Shown piece after piece: positions 33,877 to 42,341 of a stretch of 64,000 nt of DNA. How positions within the stretch are numbered: the stretch's first letter is position 1; every line of letters begins with the position of its first letter. The notes beneath the pieces were generated by a model. It was not told the origin of the DNA and ran no database searches. It was given only the letters and a program-made list of their open reading frames with translations. Position numbers and translations under genes: made by a program. The DNA comes from Streptomyces sp. NBC_01267 (lineage in GTDB: Bacteria > Actinomycetota > Actinomycetes > Streptomycetales > Streptomycetaceae), in NCBI RefSeq assembly GCF_036241575.1, contig NZ_CP108455.1, forward strand, positions 4,839,501 through 4,903,500, in the 5' to 3' direction.

Positions 33877-35475
33877 ATGGCGAGCGAAACCGGCAGTGAC
33901 CGGCTGACCGAGAGCGGGTTCGCGATCGAGCCGGTGTACGGACCGGACGCCCAGGACGGCTGGGACCCCGCCGCGAAACTGGGCGAGCCCGGCGCGTACC
34001 CCTACACCCGGGGCGTCTACCCGTCGATGTACACCGGCCGGCCGTGGACCATGCGCCAGTACGCCGGGTTCGGCACGGCCGTGGAGTCCAACGCCCGCTA
34101 CAAGCAGCTCATCGCCAACGGCACCATGGGCCTCTCCGTCGCCTTCGACCTGCCCACGCAGATGGGCCACGACAGCGACGCCCCGATCGCGTCGGGCGAG
34201 GTCGGCAAGGTCGGGGTCGCCATCGACTCGCTCGACGACATGCGGGTGCTGTTCGACGGGATCCCGCTGGACAAGGTCTCCACCTCGATGACCATCAACG
34301 CCCCCGCCGCGCTGCTCCTGCTGATGTACCAACTGGTCGGCGAGGAGCAGGGCGTACCGGCCGACCGGATCACCGGGACCGTCCAGAACGACGTGCTGAA
34401 GGAGTACATCGCGCGCGGCACGTACATCTTCCCGCCCAAGCCCTCGCTGCGGCTGATCGCGGACATCTTCCAGTACTGCCGCGCAGAGATCCCCAAGTGG
34501 AACACCATCTCGATCTCCGGCTACCACATGGCCGAGGCGGGTGCCACGCCCGCGCAGGAGATCGCCTTCACGCTGGCCGACGGCATCGAGTACGTACGGA
34601 CCGCCGTCGCGGCCGGGATGGAGGTGGACGACTTCGCGCCCCGGCTCTCCTTCTTCTTCGTCTCGCGCACGACGATCCTCGAAGAAGTCGCCAAGTTCCG
34701 TGCGGCGAGGCGGATCTGGGCCCGCGTGATGCGCGAGGAGTTCGGCGCGAGGAACCCCAAGTCGCTGATGCTGCGCTTCCACACCCAGACCGCGGGCGTC
34801 CAGCTCACGGCCCAGCAGCCCGAGGTCAATCTGGTGCGGGTGGCCGTGCAGGGACTGGCCGCCGTCCTCGGCGGTACGCAGTCGCTGCACACCAACTCCT
34901 TCGACGAGGCCATCGCGCTGCCCACCGACAAGTCGGCCCGCCTCGCGCTGCGCACCCAGCAGGTCCTCGCCTACGAGACGGACGTCACCGCCACCGTCGA
35001 CCCGTTCGCGGGCTCGTACGTGGTGGAGAAGCTGACGGACGACGTCGAGGAGGCCGCCCTGGCGCTGATGGAGCGGGTCGAGGACATGGGCGGTGCGGTG
35101 GCCGCCATCGAGAACGGCTTCCAGAAGGGCGAGATCGAGCGCAGCGCGTACCGCATCGCCCAGCAGACCGACAGCGGTGAGCGGGTCGTGGTCGGCGTCA
35201 ACCGCTACCAGCTGGACGCGGAGGAACCGTACGAACCGCTGCGCGTGGACCCGACGATCGAGGCCCAGCAGGCCGCCCGGCTGGCGGCGCTCCGCGCGGA
35301 CCGGGACCAGCCCGCGGTCGACACGGCGCTCGCCGCGCTGCGGGAGGCGGCCGGGGGTACGGAGAACGTGCTGTACCCGATGAAGGAGGCGCTCAGGGCG
35401 CGGGCCACGGTCGGCGAGGTCTGCGACGCGCTGCGCGAGGTGTGGGGGACGTACGTGCCGACCGACGTGTTCTGA
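33877..35475 (+). CDS. Coenzyme-B12-dependent acyl-CoA mutase, large subunit without B12 domain
   Basis: A 532-residue protein equal to the substrate-binding TIM barrel of methylmalonyl-CoA mutase: [48 protein letters not shown] and [15 protein letters not shown]. The C-terminal cobalamin domain (DxHxxG) of about 130 residues is missing, so a separate small subunit is required and is not in the window. The tyrosine in RQYAGF and arginine in KEYIARGTY correspond to Tyr89 and Arg207 of the Propionibacterium enzyme, which favours a methylmalonyl-type over an isobutyryl-type substrate. Strong GGGAGG ribosome site at 33862. Confidence 0.88.
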   Translation: MASETGSDRLTESGFAIEPVYGPDAQDGWDPAAKLGEPGAYPYTRGVYPSMYTGRPWTMRQYAGFGTAVESNARYKQLIANGTMGLSVAFDLPTQMGHDSDAPIASGEVGKVGVAIDSLDDMRVLFDGIPLDKVSTSMTINAPAALLLLMYQLVGEEQGVPADRITGTVQNDVLKEYIARGTYIFPPKPSLRLIADIFQYCRAEIPKWNTISISGYHMAEAGATPAQEIAFTLADGIEYVRTAVAAGMEVDDFAPRLSFFFVSRTTILEEVAKFRAARRIWARVMREEFGARNPKSLMLRFHTQTAGVQLTAQQPEVNLVRVAVQGLAAVLGGTQSLHTNSFDEAIALPTDKSARLALRTQQVLAYETDVTATVDPFAGSYVVEKLTDDVEEAALALMERVEDMGGAVAAIENGFQKGEIERSAYRIAQQTDSGERVVVGVNRYQLDAEEPYEPLRVDPTIEAQQAARLAALRADRDQPAVDTALAALREAAGGTENVLYPMKEALRARATVGEVCDALREVWGTYVPTDVF

Positions 35476-35609
35476 CGGGCTGTTCCGGAGCGGGGGCGGG
35501 GCCCGGGGCGAGACCGGAAGGAGGCCGGAAGCGAGGGCCGGAGGAGAGGCCGGGGTCCATCGTTCGCACGCCGGGACCGGATGTCGTACCCGCGTGCGAG
35601 ACTCGGTCC

Positions 35610-36335
35610 ATGCTCGGCGTCACTGATCTCCCGACCTACCTCGCCGGCCTGGTGCTGATCGTTCTGCTGCCGGGCCCCAACTCGCTGTACGTACTCTCCG
35701 TTGCGGCCCGGCGCGGGGTGCGCACCGGCTACCGGGCGGCGGCCGGGGTCTTCTGCGGGGACACCGTCCTGATGACCCTCTCCGCGGCGGGGGTCGCCTC
35801 GCTGCTCCAGGGCAACGCGCTGCTGTTCGGCATAGTGAAGTACGCGGGCGCCGGGTACCTCACCTACCTGGCGGTCGGCATGATCCGGACGGCCCGGTCG
35901 CTCTGGCGCGACCGGCAGGAGCGCGCCGAGCGTTCGGCGGGCGGGGCGCCGGAGAGGGCCGCTGCCGAAAGCCCCGCGGGTTCGGCAGGTTCCGCGGGTT
36001 CCGCGGGCTCCGCGGCTCCGGAGGGCTCCGTGGCGGAACGTCCTTTCCGCCGGGCCCTGGTGGTCAGTCTGTTCAACCCGAAGGCGATCCTCTTCTTCAT
36101 CTCCTTCTTCGTGCAGTTCGTCGACCCGCACTACGCCTATCCGGCGCTCTCCTTCATGGTCCTGGGCGCGCTGGCCCAGATCGCGAGCTTCCTCTACCTC
36201 ACCCTGCTGATATTCAGCGGCACCCGGCTCTCGGCGGCCTTCCGCCGCCGCAGGCGCCTCTCGGCGGGCATGACGACCGCCGCCGGTGCGCTCTTCCTGG
36301 GCTTCGCGGTGAAGCTCTCGCTCAGCAGCGTGTGA
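35610..36335 (+). CDS. LysE family amino-acid exporter
   Basis: A 241-residue polytopic protein of the LysE/RhtB family. The conserved start LVLIVLLPGPNSLYVLSVAARRGVRTGYRAAAGVFCGD (a span) and LVVSLFNPKAILFF in the middle are diagnostic. Between them is a polar loop of about 50 residues with GSAGSAGSAGSA repeats, longer than usual. It exports amino acids or related compounds. It seems leaderless: GAGACT lies 6 nt before the ATG and no ribosome site is visible. Its 3' end overlaps the convergent monooxygenase gene by 14 bp. Confidence 0.9.
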   Translation: MLGVTDLPTYLAGLVLIVLLPGPNSLYVLSVAARRGVRTGYRAAAGVFCGDTVLMTLSAAGVASLLQGNALLFGIVKYAGAGYLTYLAVGMIRTARSLWRDRQERAERSAGGAPERAAAESPAGSAGSAGSAGSAAPEGSVAERPFRRALVVSLFNPKAILFFISFFVQFVDPHYAYPALSFMVLGALAQIASFLYLTLLIFSGTRLSAAFRRRRRLSAGMTTAAGALFLGFAVKLSLSSV

Positions 36336-37755
36336 GGTAGGCCAGGAGTCCGTCCGGGTCCTCGCCCGCCCAGCCGATGTAGCCGTCGGGCCGGACGAGG
36401 AAGAGGCCCTTGCCGTACGGGGCGTACGCGTCGGTGCGGTGGACATGTACCGACTCGCTGTCCAGCGGGGGCAGTTGTGCGTCGGTGCCGACCGTGAGCA
36501 GGGTGAAGTGCGGGCCGCGGAAGGCGTCGAGGAACGTACCCTCGCCCAGGGGGCCGTCCGGTGCCCGGTCGCCCGCTTCCAGGGCGCCCGCGCGGCCGGT
36601 GGACAGGGGGCCGCCGCGGTACCCGATGGCCAGTTGCTGGGTGGCCGCGCCGCGCCGCTGTTCTCCGCGGTGCACCCGGGTGGAGAGCCCCAGCATCTCG
36701 GCCGCGTTGGGCCGCCGCTCCTGCTCGTACGAGTCGAGCAGGGCCTCGGGGGCGCCGTGGCGCAGTACCCGGCCGAGCTTCCAGCCCAGGTTGTACGCGT
36801 CCTGGACGCTGGTGTTGAGGCCCTGGCCACCGGCCGGTGAGTGGACGTGGGCGGCGTCCCCGGCCAGGAAGATCCGGCCCTCCCGGAACCGGTCGGCCAG
36901 CGCCGCGCGCGGGCGGAAGTCCGAGGCCCAGAGCACCTCGGTGACCGCGTCGGCGGCGAGATGTGTGCGGGCGGCGACCTCGGTGCGGATGCTGTCGATG
37001 GACAGGTCGGGGCGTTTGCCGGACGGGAACTGCGCGACCAGCTGGAAGGCGTCCGTGCCGGGCAGGGGGCAGAGCGTCAGGAATCCGCCGTCCCCCGGGA
37101 AGACGTGCCAGTTCAGCCGGTCCAGGGCGGGGACGAGGACATCGGCGACCAGAATGGACGAGGGATCGACGGCCTCGCCGGTCATCCCGATGGAGAGCGC
37201 CTTGCGGACCGTACTGCGACCGCCGTCGGCCGCGACCGCGTACGCCGCGCGCACGCTGCCGCCGGTGGAGAGCCCGGCGGTGACCCCGGACGCGTCCTGG
37301 GTGATCGACGTCAGGGCGGTGGAGAAGGAGACCCGTCCGCCCAGTTCCGTCAGGCGGTCGAAGAGGATCTGCTGGGTGCGCCACTGCGGCAGGATGCGCG
37401 GCTGCCCCGCGTACGGGGCGTCCGGGGTCGGTTCCGAGGCGTCGAACATGGAGCGCTCGCCCTGCCGTTCGCCGTCCTTCCACCTCATCAGGAGCGGTGC
37501 GGGTCCGCTCGACGCCAGCACCGCTCCGACCACCCCGAGATCGTCGAAGACCTCCATCGTGCGGGGCTGGAGGCCCTTGCCCCGGGAGCCGGGGAAGAGG
37601 CCGTCTGCCTTCTCGACCACGACCGTGCGCACCCCGCGCCTGGCCAGATCGGTGGCGAGGGTGAGGCCGGTGGGGCCCGCGCCGACGATCAGTACGTCCG
37701 TCTCCACCCGTGTTTCCGTGCCCGTGCCCGTGCCCTTAACGTTGTTAAGTTGCAT
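36322..37755 (-). CDS. FAD-dependent aromatic monooxygenase (PheA/TfdB type)
   Basis: A 477-residue flavoprotein hydroxylase. It shows the FAD fold DVLIVGAGPTGLTLATDLARRG, the PRTMEVF segment, the second FAD motif RIFLAGDAAHVHSPAGGQGLN and NLGWKLGRVL. A thioredoxin-like C-terminal domain (PHFTLLTVG, YIGWAGED) completes the family. Such enzymes act on phenols or polyketides such as rifampicin and tetracyclines. ATG 37755 is used; GTG 37707 is an alternative that would leave operator O1 outside the gene. It is divergent from a TetR gene whose paired operators cover this promoter, so it should be induced by an aromatic ligand. Confidence 0.9.
   Translation of the reverse strand: MQLNNVKGTGTGTETRVETDVLIVGAGPTGLTLATDLARRGVRTVVVEKADGLFPGSRGKGLQPRTMEVFDDLGVVGAVLASSGPAPLLMRWKDGERQGERSMFDASEPTPDAPYAGQPRILPQWRTQQILFDRLTELGGRVSFSTALTSITQDASGVTAGLSTGGSVRAAYAVAADGGRSTVRKALSIGMTGEAVDPSSILVADVLVPALDRLNWHVFPGDGGFLTLCPLPGTDAFQLVAQFPSGKRPDLSIDSIRTEVAARTHLAADAVTEVLWASDFRPRAALADRFREGRIFLAGDAAHVHSPAGGQGLNTSVQDAYNLGWKLGRVLRHGAPEALLDSYEQERRPNAAEMLGLSTRVHRGEQRRGAATQQLAIGYRGGPLSTGRAGALEAGDRAPDGPLGEGTFLDAFRGPHFTLLTVGTDAQLPPLDSESVHVHRTDAYAPYGKGLFLVRPDGYIGWAGEDPDGLLAYLTRC
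37735..37749. promoter_or_regulatory. TetR operator O1, CTTAAC-GTT-GTTAAG
   Basis: Perfect 6-bp arms around 3 bp. It lies within codons 3-7 of the monooxygenase if that gene starts at 37755. Its centre is 36 bp from the second site. Confidence 0.8.
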
Positions 37756-37770
37756 GTTTCCGACGATGCC

Positions 37771-37785
37771 CTTAACGCTGTTAAA
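37771..37785. promoter_or_regulatory. TetR operator O2, CTTAAC-GCT-GTTAAA
   Basis: Second copy with one end mismatch, ending 8 bp before the TetR GTG. A TAAATT hexamer overlaps it, so binding would block the TetR promoter. Confidence 0.8.
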
Positions 37786-37793
37786 TTGTCAAG

Positions 37794-38537
37794 GTGGGAA
37801 CGACGAAGATCGACCGGGCGCGCGTCGCCACGACCGCGCTGCGGCTGCTGAACGAGGTGGGCCTCGACGGGCTGACCCTGCGCGCCATCGCCAAGGAGCT
37901 GGACGTCAAGGCGCCCGCCCTCTACTGGCACTTCAAGGACAAGCAGGCGCTGCTCGACGAGATGGCCACGGTGATGTACCGGCAGATGCTCGCCGAGGAC
38001 CTGCCACGGGTCTCCGCGCCGGAACGGGAAGGGTCGGAACGGGGCGGGCCGGAACGGGAGGACCGGGAGCGGGACCGGCCGGAGGCCCCCGGTGACTGGC
38101 AGCAGGGGATCCTGGCCTACAACCGGGCCCTGCGCGCCATGCTGCTGCGCCACCGGGACGGCGCCAGGGTCTACAGCGGCACCCGCCTCACCGGCATCGA
38201 CCACGCGGACTCGCTGGAAGAGCATCTGCGCATGATGGTCGGCTGCGGTTTCGAGTTGGCGCAGGCGGTGCGGGCGACCACCACCGCGTACGCGTTCACG
38301 CTGGGCTTCGTCACCGAGGAGCAGGGTGTCCAGCCCATGCCGGACGAGCGCCGCGCGGGGTACGACGTCGAGGAGCGGGCGCGGCGGCTCGCCGACTACC
38401 CGCTCGCCGCCGCAGCGGGCCGGGAGATGTTCACCGACTTCGACCGGCGCTTCGAGGAGGGCCTGCGGCTGGTGGTCGCGGGGATCGAGGCGGTGTACCG
38501 GCCGCGGGGTGTCAGCGGGGCGACGCCGGAGCGATGA
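37794..38537 (+). CDS. TetR family regulator of the divergent monooxygenase
   Basis: A 247-residue regulator. The helix-turn-helix region ATTALRLLNEVGLDGLTLRAIAKELDVKAPALYWHF (residues about 12-48) is of the TetR class with a C-terminal domain like that of the tetracycline repressor (YAFTLGFVTEEQ). A charged insert rich in Glu and Arg (residues 78-98) separates the domains. It starts with GTG at 37794, probably close to or at the transcription start. Two CTTAAC/GTTAAG palindromes between it and the monooxygenase are its evident operators. Its 3' end overlaps the convergent acyltransferase gene by 26 bp. Confidence 0.9.
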   Translation: MGTTKIDRARVATTALRLLNEVGLDGLTLRAIAKELDVKAPALYWHFKDKQALLDEMATVMYRQMLAEDLPRVSAPEREGSERGGPEREDRERDRPEAPGDWQQGILAYNRALRAMLLRHRDGARVYSGTRLTGIDHADSLEEHLRMMVGCGFELAQAVRATTTAYAFTLGFVTEEQGVQPMPDERRAGYDVEERARRLADYPLAAAAGREMFTDFDRRFEEGLRLVVAGIEAVYRPRGVSGATPER

Positions 38538-39813
38538 CCCGGGACAGGGCGCCGCGGAGGAGCGGTGTCAGCCGGTTCTCGACGTAGCGGTTGAGCAGCC
38601 AGGCCAGCCCCAGCATCGACAGTACGGTGAGGACGAGCGTCGCGTACGAGGGGATGCCCAGGTGACGGTGGAGCACCCCCACCACCACCCAGCCCAGGTG
38701 TTCGTGCACCAGGTAGAAGGGGTACGTGAGCGCTCCCGCGATCGTCAGCCAGCGCCAGTTCGCCCAGCGGAAGTACCCCAGGGCGATGGCGCCGACCAGG
38801 ACGAAGCCCAGCGTCACGATCGCGATGATCACGGACGTGTGCCGGTACGAGAAGAACGCGGGGTCGGCCCGGTGCCACAGCCCGGTGACCGCGTAGTGCT
38901 GGCCGATCGCCCAGCTGACGCCGACCACGCCCCAGGCGATGACGTCCCGCCGGTCGCGGTGCAGCAGGTAGAGGCCGACACCGCCGATGAAGAACGGGGC
39001 GTACTCGGGCATCAGGACGGTGGACAGCAGCGGCTGGTGCACCGCGTCGGTGATCGCGGCGGCGAGGGTCCATACCCCGCAGAAGATCAGTACGCGTTGC
39101 CGGTTCGCGCCCGGCAGCACCACGAAGAGCGCGAAGAGGGCGTAGAACCGCAGCTCGGCCCAGAGCGTCCAGCACACCCCGAGCACCCGGTCGGCGCCGA
39201 TCGGCTGCTGGAGCATGGTGAGGTTCACCAGTGCGTCGCTCGGAGAGACGGTCTCGTACACGACCCAGGGCAGCGCGAAGGTCGCCGTGACGAGGACGAT
39301 CGCCGCCCAGTACGCCGGGTAGAGCCGTGAGACGCGCGAGGCGAAGAAGGAGCGCAGCGGTCTGCCCCAGCCGCTCATGCAGATCACGAAGCCGCTGATG
39401 ACGAAGAAGATCTGCACGCCGAGACAGCCGTAGGCGAACCACTCGGAGAGCGTGGGGAACTGGTGACGTGGTGAGCCGCCCCAGGCCCGGCTGATCTCGC
39501 CGCCCCGGCCGCCGTAGTGGTACGCGGCGACCATCAGGGCGGCGACCAGCCGCAGGCCGTCGAGCGCCCGCAGCCGACCGCCCGCGCGCGGCGGCCGGCC
39601 GGCGGGGGCCGCCGGGGCCGCCGCCGGTACCGGCAGCACGGGCGGCATCGGCGTCCCGGCCCCGGCGGCGGGGCTGCCGGGAGCGGTACCGCCGTGCCCG
39701 GGGGTGCCGTGACCAGTGGCACCAGGACCAAGGGTGCTATCGGGACCGGTCCCGGAACCAGATCCAGGGCCGGCCCCCGGACCGGTCTGCGGGGGTGCGG
39801 GCGTGGAGGTCAT
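38512..39813 (-). CDS. Acyltransferase 3 family membrane protein (OafA-like)
   Basis: A 433-residue polytopic protein with about ten transmembrane helices after a Gly/Pro-rich N-terminal 80 residues. The conserved entry LRALDGLRLVAALMVAAYHYGG with its catalytic-region histidine and FFVISGFVICMSGWG followed by FFASRVSRLYPAYW identify acyltransferase 3. It would O-acetylate a membrane-exposed glycan. It is the third gene of the minus-strand glycopolymer operon and overlaps the polysialyltransferase-like gene by ATGA. This suggests modification of the polymer made here. Confidence 0.88.
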   Translation of the reverse strand: MTSTPAPPQTGPGAGPGSGSGTGPDSTLGPGATGHGTPGHGGTAPGSPAAGAGTPMPPVLPVPAAAPAAPAGRPPRAGGRLRALDGLRLVAALMVAAYHYGGRGGEISRAWGGSPRHQFPTLSEWFAYGCLGVQIFFVISGFVICMSGWGRPLRSFFASRVSRLYPAYWAAIVLVTATFALPWVVYETVSPSDALVNLTMLQQPIGADRVLGVCWTLWAELRFYALFALFVVLPGANRQRVLIFCGVWTLAAAITDAVHQPLLSTVLMPEYAPFFIGGVGLYLLHRDRRDVIAWGVVGVSWAIGQHYAVTGLWHRADPAFFSYRHTSVIIAIVTLGFVLVGAIALGYFRWANWRWLTIAGALTYPFYLVHEHLGWVVVGVLHRHLGIPSYATLVLTVLSMLGLAWLLNRYVENRLTPLLRGALSRVIAPASPR

Positions 39814-41174
39814 CCGAGGGCAACTCTCTTGAGGGAACGGGCCCGCCGGGCCACCCGCCGTACCGTCGCGTTGCGCGGGATGAACGCCAGCTGCGAAGGC
39901 ACCCCGCCCGGCAGCCCCAGCACCGTCAGCCTGCGCCGCTTGAAGTAGCGCCAGGTGTGTTCGGTCAGGTGCCGGGCGAGATACGCCTCCGCCGCCGGAC
40001 GCAGGTCCGGCCGCAGCAGCGGCTGCATCGCGAAGCCCACGGCCGCGACGAGTCCCGGCAGATCGTCGGCCGGCGCGGACTCCGGGTCCTCCAGGTCGGG
40101 CAGCAGCGCGTCGACGACGGTCACCGGGACGCGGTTGCTGTTCTGGTACGGGGCCAGCCGGTTCAGCAGCAGCTCCGTACCGGTCCGGGCGACCGGGATG
40201 CCGTAGAACGCGCTCGCCGTCAGCAGCGCGGTGGAGAAGCAGCCCACCACCAGTGCGGGACGCATCCGCTCGTACAGCGTCTCGGCGAGCAACGGCGTGT
40301 CCACGACGGTCAGTTCGACGTCCAGCCGGTCCGCCTCCCGCTCCAGCAGCCGGGACCAGCGGGCCGGGGCCGTCGGGTGGGGCTTGAAGACGACCGTACG
40401 GTGACCGCGCGCGACCGCGCCGCGCAGCATCCGCACATGGAGGTCCTCCTCCTGCTGCGGGGTGAGGATCTCCAGCGCCGAGAGGTACTGGCCGAGCAGC
40501 AGCGCCGGAGGTTCGGCGCACTCGGGCAACCCCGTTGCCGAACCGGCCAGTTCGCCGAGCACCTTCAGGAAGGCGGCGTCCGGCACGATCTCAGGCTCCA
40601 CCCCGAACTCCGCGAGCAGCAGCGGCTTCAGGTCCGGCACCAGGTCCAGGTGGAGGAGCCTGCGCACCCGGGTGCCGATCAGCGGATCGATCTTGTTGCG
40701 GGTCGGCCCGTACGACATCAGCCCGTCCGCGTACACCGTCACCGGCGCGTCCTGGAAGAGCAGGGCGAGCGCCTGCGCCGGGTTGACCTGGATGGACTCG
40801 ACGGCCAGTTCGACCCGGTCGTCACCGAGCCCCCAGAGCAGCCTCAACTGCCGTTCCCACAGCGGGATGTCGTCGGGGCGGGGCGACCAGCCGCCCGGAT
40901 GGAGCGGGGCGATGGTGTCGTTCCAGGACAGCACCCCGTCGAACCGGTCGCGCAGTTGCTCGAAGCCCGGCATCGTGTCGAGCGCGGGCGTGGTCTCCGG
41001 GATCGCCGCGTTGTTGCTGACCAGCAGCAGCCGCCGGTCCGCTCCGTCGAAGCAGCCGCTGTCGATCGCGGCGGCGACGGTGGCGGCTCCGTACAGCGTG
41101 GACACGTAGAAGATCTGCGTCGTCCGCGCGCCGGGCAGTGCGGGGAACACCGAGGTCGAGGCGGGGCGCGTCAT
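39810..41174 (-). CDS. Polysialyltransferase family glycosyltransferase
   Basis: A 454-residue protein of the bacterial polysialyltransferase type. Recognisable are FYVSTLYGAATVAAAID at the N-terminus, VTVYADGLMSYGP (acidic-Gly motif), the HP motif in VVFKPHPTAPARW and the serine motif in VVGCFSTALLTASAFYG. These make nonulosonic-acid polymers by transfer from CMP-sugar donors. It overlaps GT2 upstream and acyltransferase downstream by ATGA junctions. The CMP-nonulosonate synthetase and NeuB needed for its donor are encoded in the divergent operon. Start ATG 41174. Confidence 0.85.
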   Translation of the reverse strand: MTRPASTSVFPALPGARTTQIFYVSTLYGAATVAAAIDSGCFDGADRRLLLVSNNAAIPETTPALDTMPGFEQLRDRFDGVLSWNDTIAPLHPGGWSPRPDDIPLWERQLRLLWGLGDDRVELAVESIQVNPAQALALLFQDAPVTVYADGLMSYGPTRNKIDPLIGTRVRRLLHLDLVPDLKPLLLAEFGVEPEIVPDAAFLKVLGELAGSATGLPECAEPPALLLGQYLSALEILTPQQEEDLHVRMLRGAVARGHRTVVFKPHPTAPARWSRLLEREADRLDVELTVVDTPLLAETLYERMRPALVVGCFSTALLTASAFYGIPVARTGTELLLNRLAPYQNSNRVPVTVVDALLPDLEDPESAPADDLPGLVAAVGFAMQPLLRPDLRPAAEAYLARHLTEHTWRYFKRRRLTVLGLPGGVPSQLAFIPRNATVRRVARRARSLKRVALG

Positions 41175-42154
41175 GCCGCGACCTCCGCCGTCAGCGCGGC
41201 CGGGCGGCGGCGCAGCCTGCGCAGCCGGGACGCACGCGGGGTGTCCATCGAGTCGAGCGCGTCGGTCAGCAGATCCTGCGGCATGCGCTTCAGCGCGGCG
41301 GCGCTCAGCGTCCGCAATTTACGTGCCACGGCCGGTTCGAACCTTTCGATGGAACCCAAGTGGTGCGAAATGATCGCGCAATAGGTGCGGACGGCTTTGG
41401 GAAGGAGAAGATCGGCATCCGGGTCCTTCGCGGTGTCGTCGAGAACCTGGTCGAAAGCGCGGATGAAATCGAGCTGGCGTACGTCGCCGATCTGCGTCAG
41501 GGACGAAGCGACCCCACGCCGGTAGAAGATTCCCAGCAGACCGAGCACGGCGAACGATTCCGCCTCGCGGTGCAGCCGCCAGATCCACGGGCGGTCCTCG
41601 GCGGTGCGCAGCCCGTCCGTGAAGTGCAGCAGCCCGCGGTCCAGGAGCCTGCGGTGGTACATGCCGGCCCAGGCGAACGCGTAGTCGACGGGCGTGGACC
41701 GGTCGGCGGGCAGGATCACGTCACGCGGATTCAGCACCTCGCCGCGCCTGCCGTACGGGACCCGCTGGACCGCGCGGGCGCTGCCCGTGCACTGCACATG
41801 GTCGGTACGGACGAAGTCGCATCCCAATCCCTCCATGGCGGCGAGCAGGTGGGCGTAGTACCCGGGGGCGAGCCAGTCGTCGCCGTCGAGGAAGGTGATG
41901 TATTCGCCGCGCGCGGCGTCCAGCCCGGTGTTGCGGGCGGTGGCGAGTCCTCCGTTCTTGGGGTGTCTCAGCAGGACCGCCCCCGGAAGCTCGCGCTCCG
42001 CACGTTCGAGGATCTCCGGGGTCCCGTCCGTCGAACAGTCGTCGACGAGCAGGAACTCGAAGTCGTCGCGTGCGTTCGCGCGCAGACTTCTGAGGGTGTC
42101 GGGGGCGTATGTCTGCACGTTGAAGAACGGCACGATGACGGAGAGCTTAACCAC
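41171..42154 (-). CDS. Family 2 glycosyltransferase
   Basis: A 327-residue inverting GT-A enzyme. KLSVIVPFFNVQTYAPDTLRSL opens the nucleotide fold, LLVDDCSTDGTPEIL and YITFLDGDDWLAPGYY supply the DxD-type metal and donor site, and RTAEDRPWIWRLHREA is a typical acceptor-side segment. The C-terminal 60 residues are basic and helical. GTG 42154 is chosen because homologues start VVKLSVIVPFFN; upstream in-frame codons lack a ribosome site. It is first in the minus-strand operon, 188 bp from the divergent DUF6716 start, and may prime the polymer. Confidence 0.88.
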   Translation of the reverse strand: MVKLSVIVPFFNVQTYAPDTLRSLRANARDDFEFLLVDDCSTDGTPEILERAERELPGAVLLRHPKNGGLATARNTGLDAARGEYITFLDGDDWLAPGYYAHLLAAMEGLGCDFVRTDHVQCTGSARAVQRVPYGRRGEVLNPRDVILPADRSTPVDYAFAWAGMYHRRLLDRGLLHFTDGLRTAEDRPWIWRLHREAESFAVLGLLGIFYRRGVASSLTQIGDVRQLDFIRAFDQVLDDTAKDPDADLLLPKAVRTYCAIISHHLGSIERFEPAVARKLRTLSAAALKRMPQDLLTDALDSMDTPRASRLRRLRRRPAALTAEVAA

Positions 42155-42328
42155 CCGCGTGACGCTAAGAGGCTCCCCGGCATTCGGCCTGAAGCCCGGT
42201 GATATGGCGGGTGAACTGAATATGGCGGAACAGTGAACCGGGCGGCGGGCCGGGCTCATTCTCTCTCCGTCGGCCCGCTGTTAACCGTTTGTTGCTGTTG
42301 AGTTGGGCCGCCGAACCGAATGCCTTTC

Positions 42329-42334
42329 TACCTT
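42329..42334 (+). promoter_or_regulatory. -10 element of a leaderless transcript
   Basis: TACCTT ends exactly 7 nt before the GTG at 42342 and no ribosome site exists. No convincing -35 was found at 17-18 nt. Confidence 0.5.
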
Positions 42335-42341
42335 CGTCGTT

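Noticed and set aside
37734..37786. The CTTAAC/GTTAAG repeats as a transcription terminator
   Set aside because: Two separate short AT-containing palindromes in a divergent promoter gap beside a TetR gene fit operators, not a GC-rich stem-loop.
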